DNA of 64,000 nucleotides, from the NCBI RefSeq assembly GCF_964199755.1, contig NC_133910.1, forward strand, positions 11,168,711-11,232,710. The letters run 5' to 3'. The stretch is from Larus michahellis. Taxonomy: Eukaryota; Chordata; Aves; Charadriiformes; Laridae. Both the position numbers and the translations under genes were made by a program. Of the stretch, positions 12,777-22,900 are shown piece after piece. The number at the start of each line of letters is the position of its first letter. Within the stretch, counting starts at the first letter, position 1. The notes below the pieces were generated by a model, which saw nothing but the letters and a program-made list of their open reading frames with translations, was not told where the DNA came from and made no database searches.

Positions 12777-12949
12777 CCCCCCCCCCAGCGGGGATGCCCC
12801 CGCTCGGGGTTGGGGGGAGGGACCGCGGGGGGGCGGGACACACACATACACCCCCCCCCCCCCCCCCCTCCCCTCCGCGGGGCAGCGCTGCGGAGGGGAG
12901 CGGTGGGGGCGCGGGGGGTCACGAGGGGCGGAAATCGCTGCTGTTTTCT

Positions 12950-13856
12950 CTTGTGTCGCATTTGCTTTTATTTTGTCGTATCGCATTTTATTTTGCCTCC
13001 TCGCCGTTTATTATCCTGTTTTATTCTCAATCTTGTTTTGGGATATTTTAATTTTATCTTATTATATTTTTATTATTTTGTTTTATTTATTTCTATCTTA
13101 TTTTATTTCATTTCATTATATTTTATTTTATTTTTATTATTTTATTTTTATTATTTTAACTTATTTTATTTTAACTTATTTTAACTTATTTTATTTTAAC
13201 TTATTTTAACTTATTTTATTTTAACTTATTTTTATTATTTTATTTCATTTTATTTTAACTTATTTTATTTTAACTTATTTTATATCTATCGTATTCTATT
13301 TTAACTTATTTTATTTTAACTTATTTTATATCTATCGTATTCTAACTTATTTTATTTCAACTTATTTTAACTTGTTTTATTCCTTTTATTTTAACTTATT
13401 TTTATCTTATTTTATTATTTTACTCTCATTTAATTTGGTCGCTTTTTGCTGCTTTTCATTATTCCACTTTTTGCTCTTTATTTTTTATTTCACTTTTTTA
13501 AAAATTTTAATTTTTATTAAATTTGTATTACATTTTTTATTTAACTTTGTTAGTTTATTTTTATTTCCTTTTGTTACTTCTTTTTGTTAATTTTTATTTT
13601 ATTTATCTTTATTATTTTATTTTCATTTCATTATTTCTTTTTTCAAATTCCTTTATTCTATCACTTAACTTTTAAATTTATTATTTAATTTTTTGGTTTT
13701 TCTATAACCTTATGATTTCATTTTTATTTTATTTTATTTTAATTTCAATTCATTGTTTCAGTTTTCAATTCAATTTATTTTATTGTTTCATTTTTCTTTT
13801 TTTTATTCCATTTTAAATTTTTTTTCTTTTATTTTATTGTACTTTATTTAAGTTTA
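12950..13856. repeat. T/A low-complexity block, (TTTTA)-like with higher-order units
   Basis: About 900 bases built from TTATTTTATTTTAAC-like words. Two copies of a larger unit containing TTTTATATCTATCGTATTCTA start near 13279 and 13325. The plus strand is almost devoid of G over 13.05-13.37 kb. It lies directly upstream, in the minus sense, of the candidate NACC2 start and abuts a reverse CR1 end. Confidence 0.9.
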
Positions 13857-13925
13857 CAGTGGAATGGAATGGAATAGTTTAGTTGGAAGGGACCTGCGAT
13901 GATCATCTACTCCGATTGCTGACTG
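13857..13925 (-). mobile_element. CR1 LINE fragment (3' end, reverse)
   Basis: GGAATGGAATAGTTTAGTTGGAAGGGACCTGCGATGATCATCTACTCC is the reverse complement of a CR1 3' end (compare the TTGGAAGGGACCT and GATCATCTAGTCC words at 53.85 kb). It is only about 70 bases long and diverged. The T/A-rich block begins where the CR1 tail would end. Confidence 0.75.
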
Positions 13926-14847
13926 CCTTTCATTCCAATTTTCATCCTCTAGCCTAAAAAAAAAAGCCATTTTCCTTTCTTGCTTCTCTGAGCCCCAAAT
14001 ATTAAAATCAGGAAACCTATTTGCATGATTAAACGTGTGGTGTTGGCCCTCCGTCTTCGAAACAAATTTCAAAGGAATAACAAAAAGCTCTTTAACGCAC
14101 GAGTCTGGGTGTTTTTCCTGCGTGATTGTGGCAGAACTTCTCTGAATCTGGAAGTTTCTTTTCTCTCACGCTCTCCAACGTTTGTCATTTCGAGGCCGCT
14201 TTAAAAATCTGCAGCAAAATATCCCTGGATTTTAAAAATCAGCATTGGATGCCCAGAACCTCTCAAGGCTGAGGAATTTCATTAGCACTTGACACTTTAA
14301 AAAACAGTGTCAGGTCAGGACAGAGGCATTTTCAGTGCTGCGCAAGATAAAATCGGGTTTGTTGGTTTTTTTAAGAAATGATGCACGAGAAATACGTCCC
14401 AACCCTGCGTTCCGAGACAGCGCCCTCGGACTACCCTCGAGTGTGACGTTCCCCACTCCCTGCCCTTCTCTTTCATTGAAGCATCTCAACGCGATGCTAC
14501 AAACGCTTCAGCGCCTGCGTGGCCACCCGCCTGCCTTTCCACAGAGGTGGGAATTGGGCCAGTGGTGGCCCATTGGGCCACTTTCCGCACGGAGCGGAGA
14601 CGCTGAGTTTCATCCTGGTACAAATACGTGAACCATCTCCTGCAAGAGCTCCCCTCTTGCTGGGCCACCACGACCACCTCCCGGGGCTGCGGCACTGCTC
14701 CTCGGGGGCAAATGTCCCTGGGGGGACGGCCAGCACCGTCCCCTTGTCCTTCCTTGAGGGACCACAGCCCGCGTCAGAACATCCCCGTGTCGCAGAAGAC
14801 GTGTGGACCAAACTCGAATAATTCATATCACCCCGAGATGCTTCATG
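13926..14847. other. Non-coding DNA between CR1 copies; contains a POU octamer
   Basis: High-complexity sequence without a gene. A perfect octamer ATTTGCAT at 14019-14026 is followed at once by GATTAA. The rest holds nothing that I can name. Confidence 0.4.
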
Positions 14848-15419
14848 GTGGCCAGCAGGGCGAGGGGGGGATTCTGCCCCTCTGCTCCGCTCCGTGAGAC
14901 CCCCCTGCAGCGCTGCCTCCAGCTCTGGGGCACCAACAGCAGAAGGACACGGAGCTGTTGGAGCGGGGCCAGAGGAGGCCCCGGAGATGCTGGGAGGGCT
15001 GGAGCCCCTCTGCTGTGGGGACAGGCTGGGAGAGCTGGGGGGGTTCAGCCTGGAGAAGAGAAGGCTCCGGGGAGACCTTGGAGCCCCTTCAGGTGCCTCA
15101 AGGGGCTCCAGGAAAGCTGGGGAGGGACTCTGGAGCAGGGAGGGGAGCCATGGGATGAGGTGGAACGGTTTTACACTGAAAGAGGGGAGATTTAGATGAG
15201 AGATGGGGAAGAAATTGTTTGCTGTGAGGGTGGTGAGCCCCTGGCCCAGGGTGCCCAGAGAAGCTGTGGCTGCCCCATCCCTGGAGGGGTTCAAGGCCAG
15301 GTTGGACGGGGCTTGGAGCAACCTGGGCTGGTGGGAGGTGTCCCTGCCCAGGGCAGGGGGTGGCACTAGGTGGGCTTTAAGGTCCCTTCCCACCCAAACC
15401 ATTCTGGGATTCTGTGATG
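14848..15419 (+). mobile_element. CR1 LINE, 5'-truncated copy (forward)
   Basis: It contains successive CR1 landmarks: GGCCAGCAGGGCGAGG, GCTGTTGGAGCGGGGCCAGAGGAGG, TTCAGCCTGGAGAAGAG, GTGCCCAGAGAAGCTGTGG, GGTCCCTTCCCACCCAAACC, and the terminal ATTCTGGGATTCTGTGAT. Only the 3' end of ORF2 and the 3' UTR remain, and the reverse-transcriptase frame is broken. Insertion is toward the plus strand, opposite to the neighbouring genes. Confidence 0.95.
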
Positions 15420-17999
15420 TACTGGCTACGTTTTCCAGCAGAGCTCAGGCTCAGCACGGGGCTGGGAGTCTGTGGGGTGGATTTCGGAAGCCCCCTGCAC
15501 CTCTCCAAGCTTCACAGGAAATCCAGCCACGTTTACGAGGAGCTGCAAGGTGCCGCTTCGCTGGAAAACTCCTGTCCTTCCCCAAGTGCTTAAGCAGAAC
15601 AGAAAAATCCGAGCTCCGTTGACTTGCCCAGGGCCACCCCCAGCTTTGAGAGCGCAGGAAGCCGGATAATGCTTCAGCCGCGAGAGCATCTTCCTCCCTT
15701 CGGCCATGGACATTTTAAAAATGTTCCGTGATGGAGAAAGAAACATTTCTTAAGTACCATTTGATGTCTCGGAATGGCTCCAGGGCTAGAGAAAACATGT
15801 TTATTTACTACTATGCTGATTTTAATGCAAAAGATTGGTTCAGCAACTAGAGGAAACAAAATAGGCAACATTTTCCATAATGTCTGCAAAGTGTTCTTGG
15901 GCTGACAAAAATATTTTCTTTCTTTCTCTCTCTTCCCTGCAATTTTTTTTTTAATCTAGCATTTCAAATTGGAGAATGGCTCGAGGGCTGAAGAAATCAC
16001 TTGATAAAACACCCAACATTTACATTCTTGCAGGAGAAAAGCTAACTTTTTTTTTTCTTTCCATCTGAAGAGTAGTTTAGGGAAGCACAAGAAACAATCC
16101 TGCGGTGTCCCACGTCCGTTTAACCCTTCCCAGCTGCAGCTTTTCCATTAAACATTAGCCCTTCACTGCAAAGCTTTGGAGATTTTTGTTCCTTCTCCAA
16201 ATTTCGGGCTCTAAGGGCGCTGGAGATGGTTAAGATGGGTTTTGCATCTTCCTTCCCAGCTGTGTTTCTGAACGGCTGCGTGAAGGACCGGGGACCAGAC
16301 TCGCCCCCGGCAGAGCAGCGCTGCCCCGAGGCTCCCGTGAAACCAGGCAGCAGAGGACAAATTCATTTTGTGCCGAGACACGACTTTGCAGCGAACCCGG
16401 TACTGAAGGAGACCTACAAGACCTTTCTAACCGTCCTGCCTCTGGGCGCGCTGCCCTGGGAGGGCCATCAATGTGCCCGAGGTGTGCCCAGCCCTGGCTG
16501 GGCTGCTCCCCTGCGGCCGTGGGAATCACCACGTTCGCCCAGCGGAGCGGCTCCGGGCTGGAAGAGGATGCTGAAAAAAATGCCAAAATTAACAAGTCTG
16601 TCTGAGAGACTCCGTTCTCTGAAGCAACTCTTCAGAGGACTTTGCAAAGCAGACCGATCGTCATATGAGGATGAATTTGTGTAACCGGGACAGAAGTTTT
16701 CTTTGTGGGTAGAAAGAGCGTTACCCACCCAGCCCAACACGCGCAACCAGTATTTGCATTGCGCTGTGAGCTACAAGGCAATCTGGTAGGGAGAGAAAAT
16801 TACCTGCTTCCGGAAACCTTTACTTTGACGGTACATTTAGCTAACACTTCGGTGTATTTGGTATTCATAGGAGAGAGGAGAGGACACAGCGGCTTTATTA
16901 CAGCCGCATAAAGTTCATTGGGATTAAGACACCATCATGAACAGCAGCAAACGACAAAACAAAATGTATCAGAAACCCTCGTTTGCATTATTTATTTATG
17001 GCAGAGGGGTTTGCCTTTTCCTCTCCCCATCACAGCGGCCAAGTCAACCTTGCCAGGGGATGAGTTTTGCTCGTTGTGCTCCAGCCCGCAAGAGCAGAAA
17101 CAGTCTTTAATGTTCTTGTACAAAACTGAAACACGGTGAGGAAAGAGTTGGTTCCCTGGGGGGTTTGTTGCCGTCGGTGCAGTAGAGCGGAGCGGGGCGG
17201 GAGGATACACAGGTTCCGTCCAGGCAGAGCAGTAACTATCTAAGCACACATCTTTCGGCCACAAAGCTCAAAATGGGTTTCAAGGTGGATATTATGCCTG
17301 CTTTTCCCTTGGAAAATGGAGATAAAGAGGTTAAATGACAACCTGTGACCATCCCGAGAATTTATCTGCTGGCCCTGCCTCATTAGTCTCGTGCTCTTCT
17401 GCTCCTCGACCGCTCTGTGGTGTCTTCATTTCACTTCCCACTCCGGAATTACACACTGCTCCCATTAGGGAGCCTTGCTGGCATGTATTTCACTGGGAAA
17501 GCTTTAACCCTGCCGCAGTAAATCTCTCCTGGGTCACGGGGGGTCTCATTCCAGCCCAGCAATGTTTTCATGTCAGCCCCGCAGAGATCTCCCGGGAGGC
17601 CCCGGGCTCCGAATTGGCATTTTGATGGTGTCTGAGCTCTTTGAACTGGACCACGACCCTGGGAGATAACTGCCATTGCAGCCCACTCGCAACATCAGTA
17701 ACCGCGATTGCCAGGCGCCATCAGCTGCGATGGGACGACGAACAGCGTATTCGCCGCACCTTGCTGTCACCCACCATGTTTGAGGAGGGACAGGGTACTG
17801 ACACCGCATTTTGGGACAAGCCCCTGAAATCTTCGCTCAGCCAAAGCTGCAGGACCCGGGGAGACAATTTCTTACCCAAGAAAGCCTTTTGTTTGTTGTC
17901 TTTGGTGGCTGTTCAGCTCAGTCATTTTTAGTCCCTTGGGTATTCTCCTTGCTAGCTTCTTCGTACGTGGTGTGACGGCCCCAGCCACCCCAACCCTGG
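15420..17999. other. Intergenic non-coding DNA; no gene seen
   Basis: It lies between two CR1 copies. The 152-codon forward frame at 16226-16684 has no recognisable family. A possible old MIR-like piece lies at 17310-17345. Otherwise it is unique sequence. Confidence 0.45.
17300..17345 (+). mobile_element. Possible MIR-like SINE remnant
   Basis: GGAAAATGGAGATAAAGAGGTTAAATGAC resembles the MIR core (the AGAGAGGTTAAATGAC word). It is very short and diverged, and could be chance. Confidence 0.25.
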
Positions 18000-18667
18000 G
18001 AGTCCTGGTGGGCAGCGGGATGACCATGAGACAGCAATGGGCACTTGTGGCCAAAAAGGCCAATGGCATCCTGGGGGGCATCAAGAAGAGCGTGGCCAGC
18101 AGGTGGAGGGCGGTCATCCTCCCCCTCTGCTCTGTCCTGGGGAGGCCTCATCTGGAGCGTTGGGTCCAGTTCTGGGCTCCCCGGTTCCAGAAGGACAAGG
18201 AACTGCTGGAGAGGGGACAGCAAAGGGCTACCGAGATGATGAGGGGACTGGAACATCTCTCTGATGAAGAAAGGCTGAGGGATTTGGGTCTCTTCAGTCT
18301 GGAAAAAAGATGACTGCGGGGGAATCTTATCAACACTTATAAATACTGAAAGGGGGGTGTCAGGAGGATGGGGCCAGGCTCTTTTCAGTGGTGCCCAGTG
18401 ACAGGACAAGGGGTAACGGGCACAAACTTGACCATGGAAAGTTCCATCTCAACATGAGGAGGAACTTCTTTACCCTGAGGGTGGCAGAGCCCTGGCACAG
18501 GCTGCCCAGAGAGGTGGGGGAGTCTCCGTCTCTGGAGACATCCCAACCCCGCCTGGACGCGTTCCTGTGCCGCCTGCTCTGGGTGACCCTGCTCTGGCAG
18601 GGGGTGGGACTGGATGGTCTCCAGAGGTCCCTTCCAACCCCTACCATTCTGTCATTCTGTGATTCCG
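18000..18667 (+). mobile_element. CR1 LINE, 5'-truncated copy with ORF2 remnant (forward)
   Basis: Forward translation over about 18000-18313 still shows the C-terminal part of CR1 ORF2, with words such as [50 protein letters not shown] and LGLFSLEKR before a stop. The 3' UTR follows, ending ATTCTGTCATTCTGTGATTCC. It is the longest CR1 here and has lost most of its reverse transcriptase, so it is immobile. TGGCCAGCAGGTGGAGG at 18093-18109 resembles a CTCF core. Confidence 0.95.
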
Positions 18668-21600
18668 TAACCCTCCATCGGCCCCAGCTCCCATAATGCC
18701 AACCAGCAAACAGGGAACAAGACTAGCAGGCTCTGCCCCCTCCCTCCTCCGGGCAGGGCCTCCCACATCAGCATCCCCAGTACCGTGAGGAAGCCACCGA
18801 TGGGAGAAGACACTACTCAGAGCGAGCCAGTGTGATGGAATTGGCTGTTAGAGTTGCTATTTTTTATAAATAAAGTAAATAAAGTCCTGAGTTCTTTACA
18901 TTAGACACCTACGCAAGGCTCGGGCATTGCCCCGTGCCGCACAGTTGACGCGATGCCAACGGTGGTTATTTTGACTACAGCCAGGCTTATTTGGTTTACA
19001 TTAAAATGATTAGGAATAAGTTAAAACAAACAGAAATGAGAGTGTCTCCAAGGTGGCCGCCTTGTCCTAACTAAACTGGTACAAGGTTGTGTGTAAAAAG
19101 GCTTTACTTGTTTGTCAATAGAGAAATCCTTCAGATCCTGCCCTGAGAATTGCTCCAGAAGTGCACGGTGCCGCCTGTTCCCAGCTGGGCCTCCCACGAG
19201 GTGAGGGCAGGACAACAACAAAAATAATGTAGCGTTGGCCTGTTTTAATAGTTATTTATTACATAATGGTATGGTGACTGTGCAAGCAGGAGAAGAGAAA
19301 ACCCAGTCCCGGGAGGCATTCTTCGCTCCGGCTCTTAATTCACGTGCAGGGACTAAATGCCCGGCTCAGCCGAAGCTGCCGGGCTCTGAAGCTGGAGGAA
19401 GCCCCGTGGCTCCTGACCTCCCTAGATGCAGACTGCCAACTCTTTTCCCAGGAGCCGCATTAAAATAAAATTTTCAGAAAAACATCTACTTTCGTCTTAA
19501 AGACTCAACATGTCGGTGGATAGAACCTCTTCTTGTAAATGATGTTGATATTTAATTGCCTTTACTGTTTAGAAATTGCATTTAACTTGAACGGGCACAA
19601 TTCACAGGACTTCACAGGTCTTTCTCCGGCTGATTGCTTTCTCGTTAAGGTCTGGCCATGATTTCTGCTCCCTGAGGCACCACCTTTCTCCGGGTTGTGG
19701 GAGCGTATGTCCCGTTAGCGCAGGACCTACTGGCCCCAGCAACTCGGGTGACTGGAGGACTCTCGGGAGGGTTAGTTGTTAGCCCCAGCTGCAGCGTGTT
19801 GCGTTGGAGGTCACCTGTCTGCTTTGAAGAGTTGGAAACCAGGGCAAGGAGCCTCCTTTCCTGGCTTAGCCGAGGGGCTGCAGCTGGGCTCCATGTGCCC
19901 CCCGGTAGCCCCGGTAAGCGGTGTCTGCAGCCAGCCTGGAGGTTTTGGGGACACTGAGCAACACCCTGTGCTGTACCTCAAACCCAAACTCCCTGCAGAC
20001 CATCTCAGGCCTCTCACAGAGCGTGGCTCATTTCTTTGACACAACCAGCACTTTTTCAGTTTTCCTTGGACAACTTTAATTCATTTAAAGTTGACCGCTC
20101 AGTTGAACCGCTGAAGCAAAAAACGGCGTTCAGCCTCTCCCTACAGACCCCCTTCTGTCCCTCTCCATTTTGTCCTTTAGATGGACAGAAACATGAGCAT
20201 GACGCCTTAAATGAAGCAGCCCAGGTCATCTTTGGAGGGTCAAATAACTCTGGTCGGGTGGAAAGGGGACGGGGCGGCCACGTATCTGTTCCGTGGGAGA
20301 CAGTGACGCCCTCAACGAGAGTCTGAAACTGCCTGAGGTGAAGTCAGGCACTTAATTTTTCTAAGCGAAGCATGTCAATGAAGAGACTGGCATAATCGGT
20401 CTGTGTTTCCCCTTCCTTTCTGCAGAAGAACAGTTTGGTTTGAAGTGTCTGTGATGTGACTGATACAGCAAGTCTCTGCTGTCAGAGCCGTGATTCATGA
20501 GTCGATGCTGCGGCGCTGGAGGTGGGAGTGGGTAACCTTGTCTCCCCGCTGCCGGGAGCCCAGGATCCAGTGTCACCAGCAGGCGCTGCTGGGAAGAGGC
20601 TCTTTCACCACTGGAAATGGGCTCATACTGATACTGGCACCCACTGAAGTTTTCATCCATTAAGGCTGGCGTGTGGACAGCTGAACCAGCAGACCTGGGC
20701 TCCCGTCTTCTCCAGCGACGGCCCCGTGCAGCTCTGGGCTTGACTCAGGTATCGCCTGAAATACTGCTGCTGAACATGAGATAGTCTGGATTTTTATTTT
20801 GAGCGATCGAGGTGATCTTCTGAATGATTAAGCAATAACTTAATTCCTGGTAAGAATTTTAATGTCTTATGACTGTGAAATTTCCTAAATATTCAGCTCC
20901 AGGTTACTGTGAGAATGTCCTGAGACTGTCAGCTCCTCTCCCACTGCCTCCGCCCGCTCAGCCCGGCCTCTCCCGAGAGAGGAGAGGATGGGAATTGGGA
21001 ATTGTTCAGCAAATTACAGCATCAAACATCTGTCCTTCAGCAGCCAGACACACGGGGCAGGGCAATGATGAGTGGGAAAGACGCCCTGCACCGTGCGGTG
21101 CCTTCCACACCTGCACAATGATACAGGCAGAGGATGCTCTGCAGGGGCTGGCGGGGTGTAAAGAACAATACAACGTGGCACAAGCCCCCAAATCCTCAGA
21201 AAAACAAGAGGAGCTGGGTATTTGGGTGCTGGGCTCATCCAACGGCTGCTCCCTGAGCCTACTGCCATGCTCCAGAGCTGCCAGCGGCACCACAGTCGTG
21301 CTGGCGTTCCTCCCGGGCACTCGCACCGTACCCGACCTCTGCACCGAGATCAGCAGCATCCAACGTAACACAGAAGAGATTTTTGCGGAGAGAATTGTCT
21401 CCAGATTTTCCACTGTTTGGAAAAGTGGCATCCCATTACCCAGCGAGAACGGCTCCAGCGCCCCTGAGTCGCATCCGAAAACATATTTTAATCCTCCTTT
21501 CTGCTCTGGAGGAGCCTCTCCCTGCTCCGGTTGCTGCCAGGGCTGAACTCCTGCGAGTTGCTCGGCTGAACACCCGCAGCAGCCCCCGAAGCACCGCGGA

Positions 21601-22659
21601 CGCGGCCAGGAGCTCGTGCTGCTCTTGGGAGAGCAGAACTGATGGCTGACTGTCAGTGCCAAGCAAGGTTTTGCTCATTTTTTAAAACTCAGACTATTTT
21701 TGTATCTCTTTTTGGCAGAAATCAGGAGGGGAAAAAAGAAAGAAAAAAAAAAACCAACCACATTATTGCGTTTGATGCCTCCCTCTGCTACAAAGGAAAA
21801 ACGTAAATGTCTTTGGGTGACAATCTTGCCAATTAAAGTTATCTTAGAAAATATGTATAGCTACAATCAAACCAACTTCTCCCCAGGACAAATGCTCCGT
21901 GTAATTTGTTCTGCAGAGCTGAGGGAGGATTTTAATATGGCAGCTACGGCAAAAAGCAGATCCTGAAGATGCCCTCTTTTATAAGGTTGGTGCACTGCAC
22001 ACAAAAGGTTTCCAAAGCGACTCCTGCTGCTGAATTCAAGCCAAAACTCTTAATATTTCCCACACAACCAGAGTGTGATCTTATCACGGGAGCCACAGTC
22101 AAAGCCCGTGCGTTGGCACAGCTCCTTTGCTATTGTTGAGAATGTCTCGATTCGAGAAAATTTAGAGTAATAATGATCTCTCCCAAAGTGCATTGTTACT
22201 CTTTACTCTGTAAATTTTGAGCCCTGGTAGCTCCACCGTTAAAACCGGAGAGGAGAACCCAAGAAAAGCCATCGCTTCAGCTCCCTCAGGACAACTCTCT
22301 AAGTGACGAGAAAGAGCTTTGCCAGCCAAAGATCTATCGGAAAGAGGACTTCAGCCTATTAATTCTCCAGGTTTCCCACAACAGTTTTGAAGAGCTTTTG
22401 TTTCCCATTGTTATAAGACAAATTTCTAATCCACTCTTCATTAGGAGCTCTGCAGCGACGTGACGTCCCGCCCGGCCCCCAGACTCATCCATCCTTGGGG
22501 GACACCTGGGACCTGCTCCGAGGCGCTCCTGCTCCCGCTCCTGGCCGGGCTGGGCTGGGCTGACCGGCGCCAGGCAGGAGCAGGAACTGGAGCACCAGTT
22601 AATGCACACAAAAGCCTGGAAAAAAAACCTACTGTGATTTACCCACACGGAGTTCAATA

Positions 22660-22900
22660 AACATTAGATCTGATGGCATTCATCGTTTTTTCATAGCATG
22701 CTCGATTACTGCTTCAGTTATTGCTCAAATGACATCATTCCTGGCACAGGAATTGATTGATTTTTTAATGAATATTCATATGGCATTTCAGCCAGGAGTA
22801 GGCATTAATATTCTAAGAAAGAAGAATGAAACGTACATCCTAATTTAATGAATGATTGTAAATATGTATCTGATGGATAATGTGACGATGAGCATTTAAA
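22660..22900. promoter_or_regulatory. Candidate conserved non-coding element
   Basis: High-complexity AT-rich block with GATTGATTTTTTAATGAATATTCATATG, GTTATTGCTCAAATGACATCATTCC and CATTAATATTC words, bordered by GC-rich DNA. It looks like a developmental enhancer; conservation is untested. Confidence 0.25.

Larger units (their letters stand above)
11190..12950. promoter_or_regulatory. CpG island, candidate NACC2 promoter
   Basis: A very GC-rich, CpG-dense block of about 1.75 kb starts at the edge of the assembly gap. It contains a strong minus-strand splice donor (12492) and ETS-like CAGGAAGTG near 12565. Poly-C and poly-G runs at 12058-12077, about 12203-12218, 12311-12328 and 12665-12683 could form G-quadruplexes and are prone to length error. 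The mammalian order NACC2 - TMEM250 on one strand suggests the NACC2 promoter; no NACC2 coding exon is in the window to prove it. Confidence 0.5.

Noticed and set aside
12154..12961. Overlapping minus-strand frames of 229 and 246 codons
   Set aside because: Pro/Gly/Arg-rich translations of the CpG island and its G/C runs. Stops are rare in such DNA, and several frames are open at once.
14497..15402. 301-codon minus-strand open frame
   Set aside because: It runs mostly antisense through a CR1 3' end and its GC-rich flank; low-complexity Ser/Pro/Leu composition and no family resemblance.
16226..16684. 152-codon forward frame with a plausible-looking C-terminus
   Set aside because: No recognised family, no Kozak or splice support, and no second exon; kept as a chance frame.
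17936..18313. 125-codon forward frame as a host gene
   Set aside because: It is the C-terminal end of CR1 ORF2 and is annotated as part of the CR1 element.
20869..21662. Forward 225-codon and reverse 218-codon frames
   Set aside because: They mirror each other over the same bases, and neither has a recognisable domain nor splice context.
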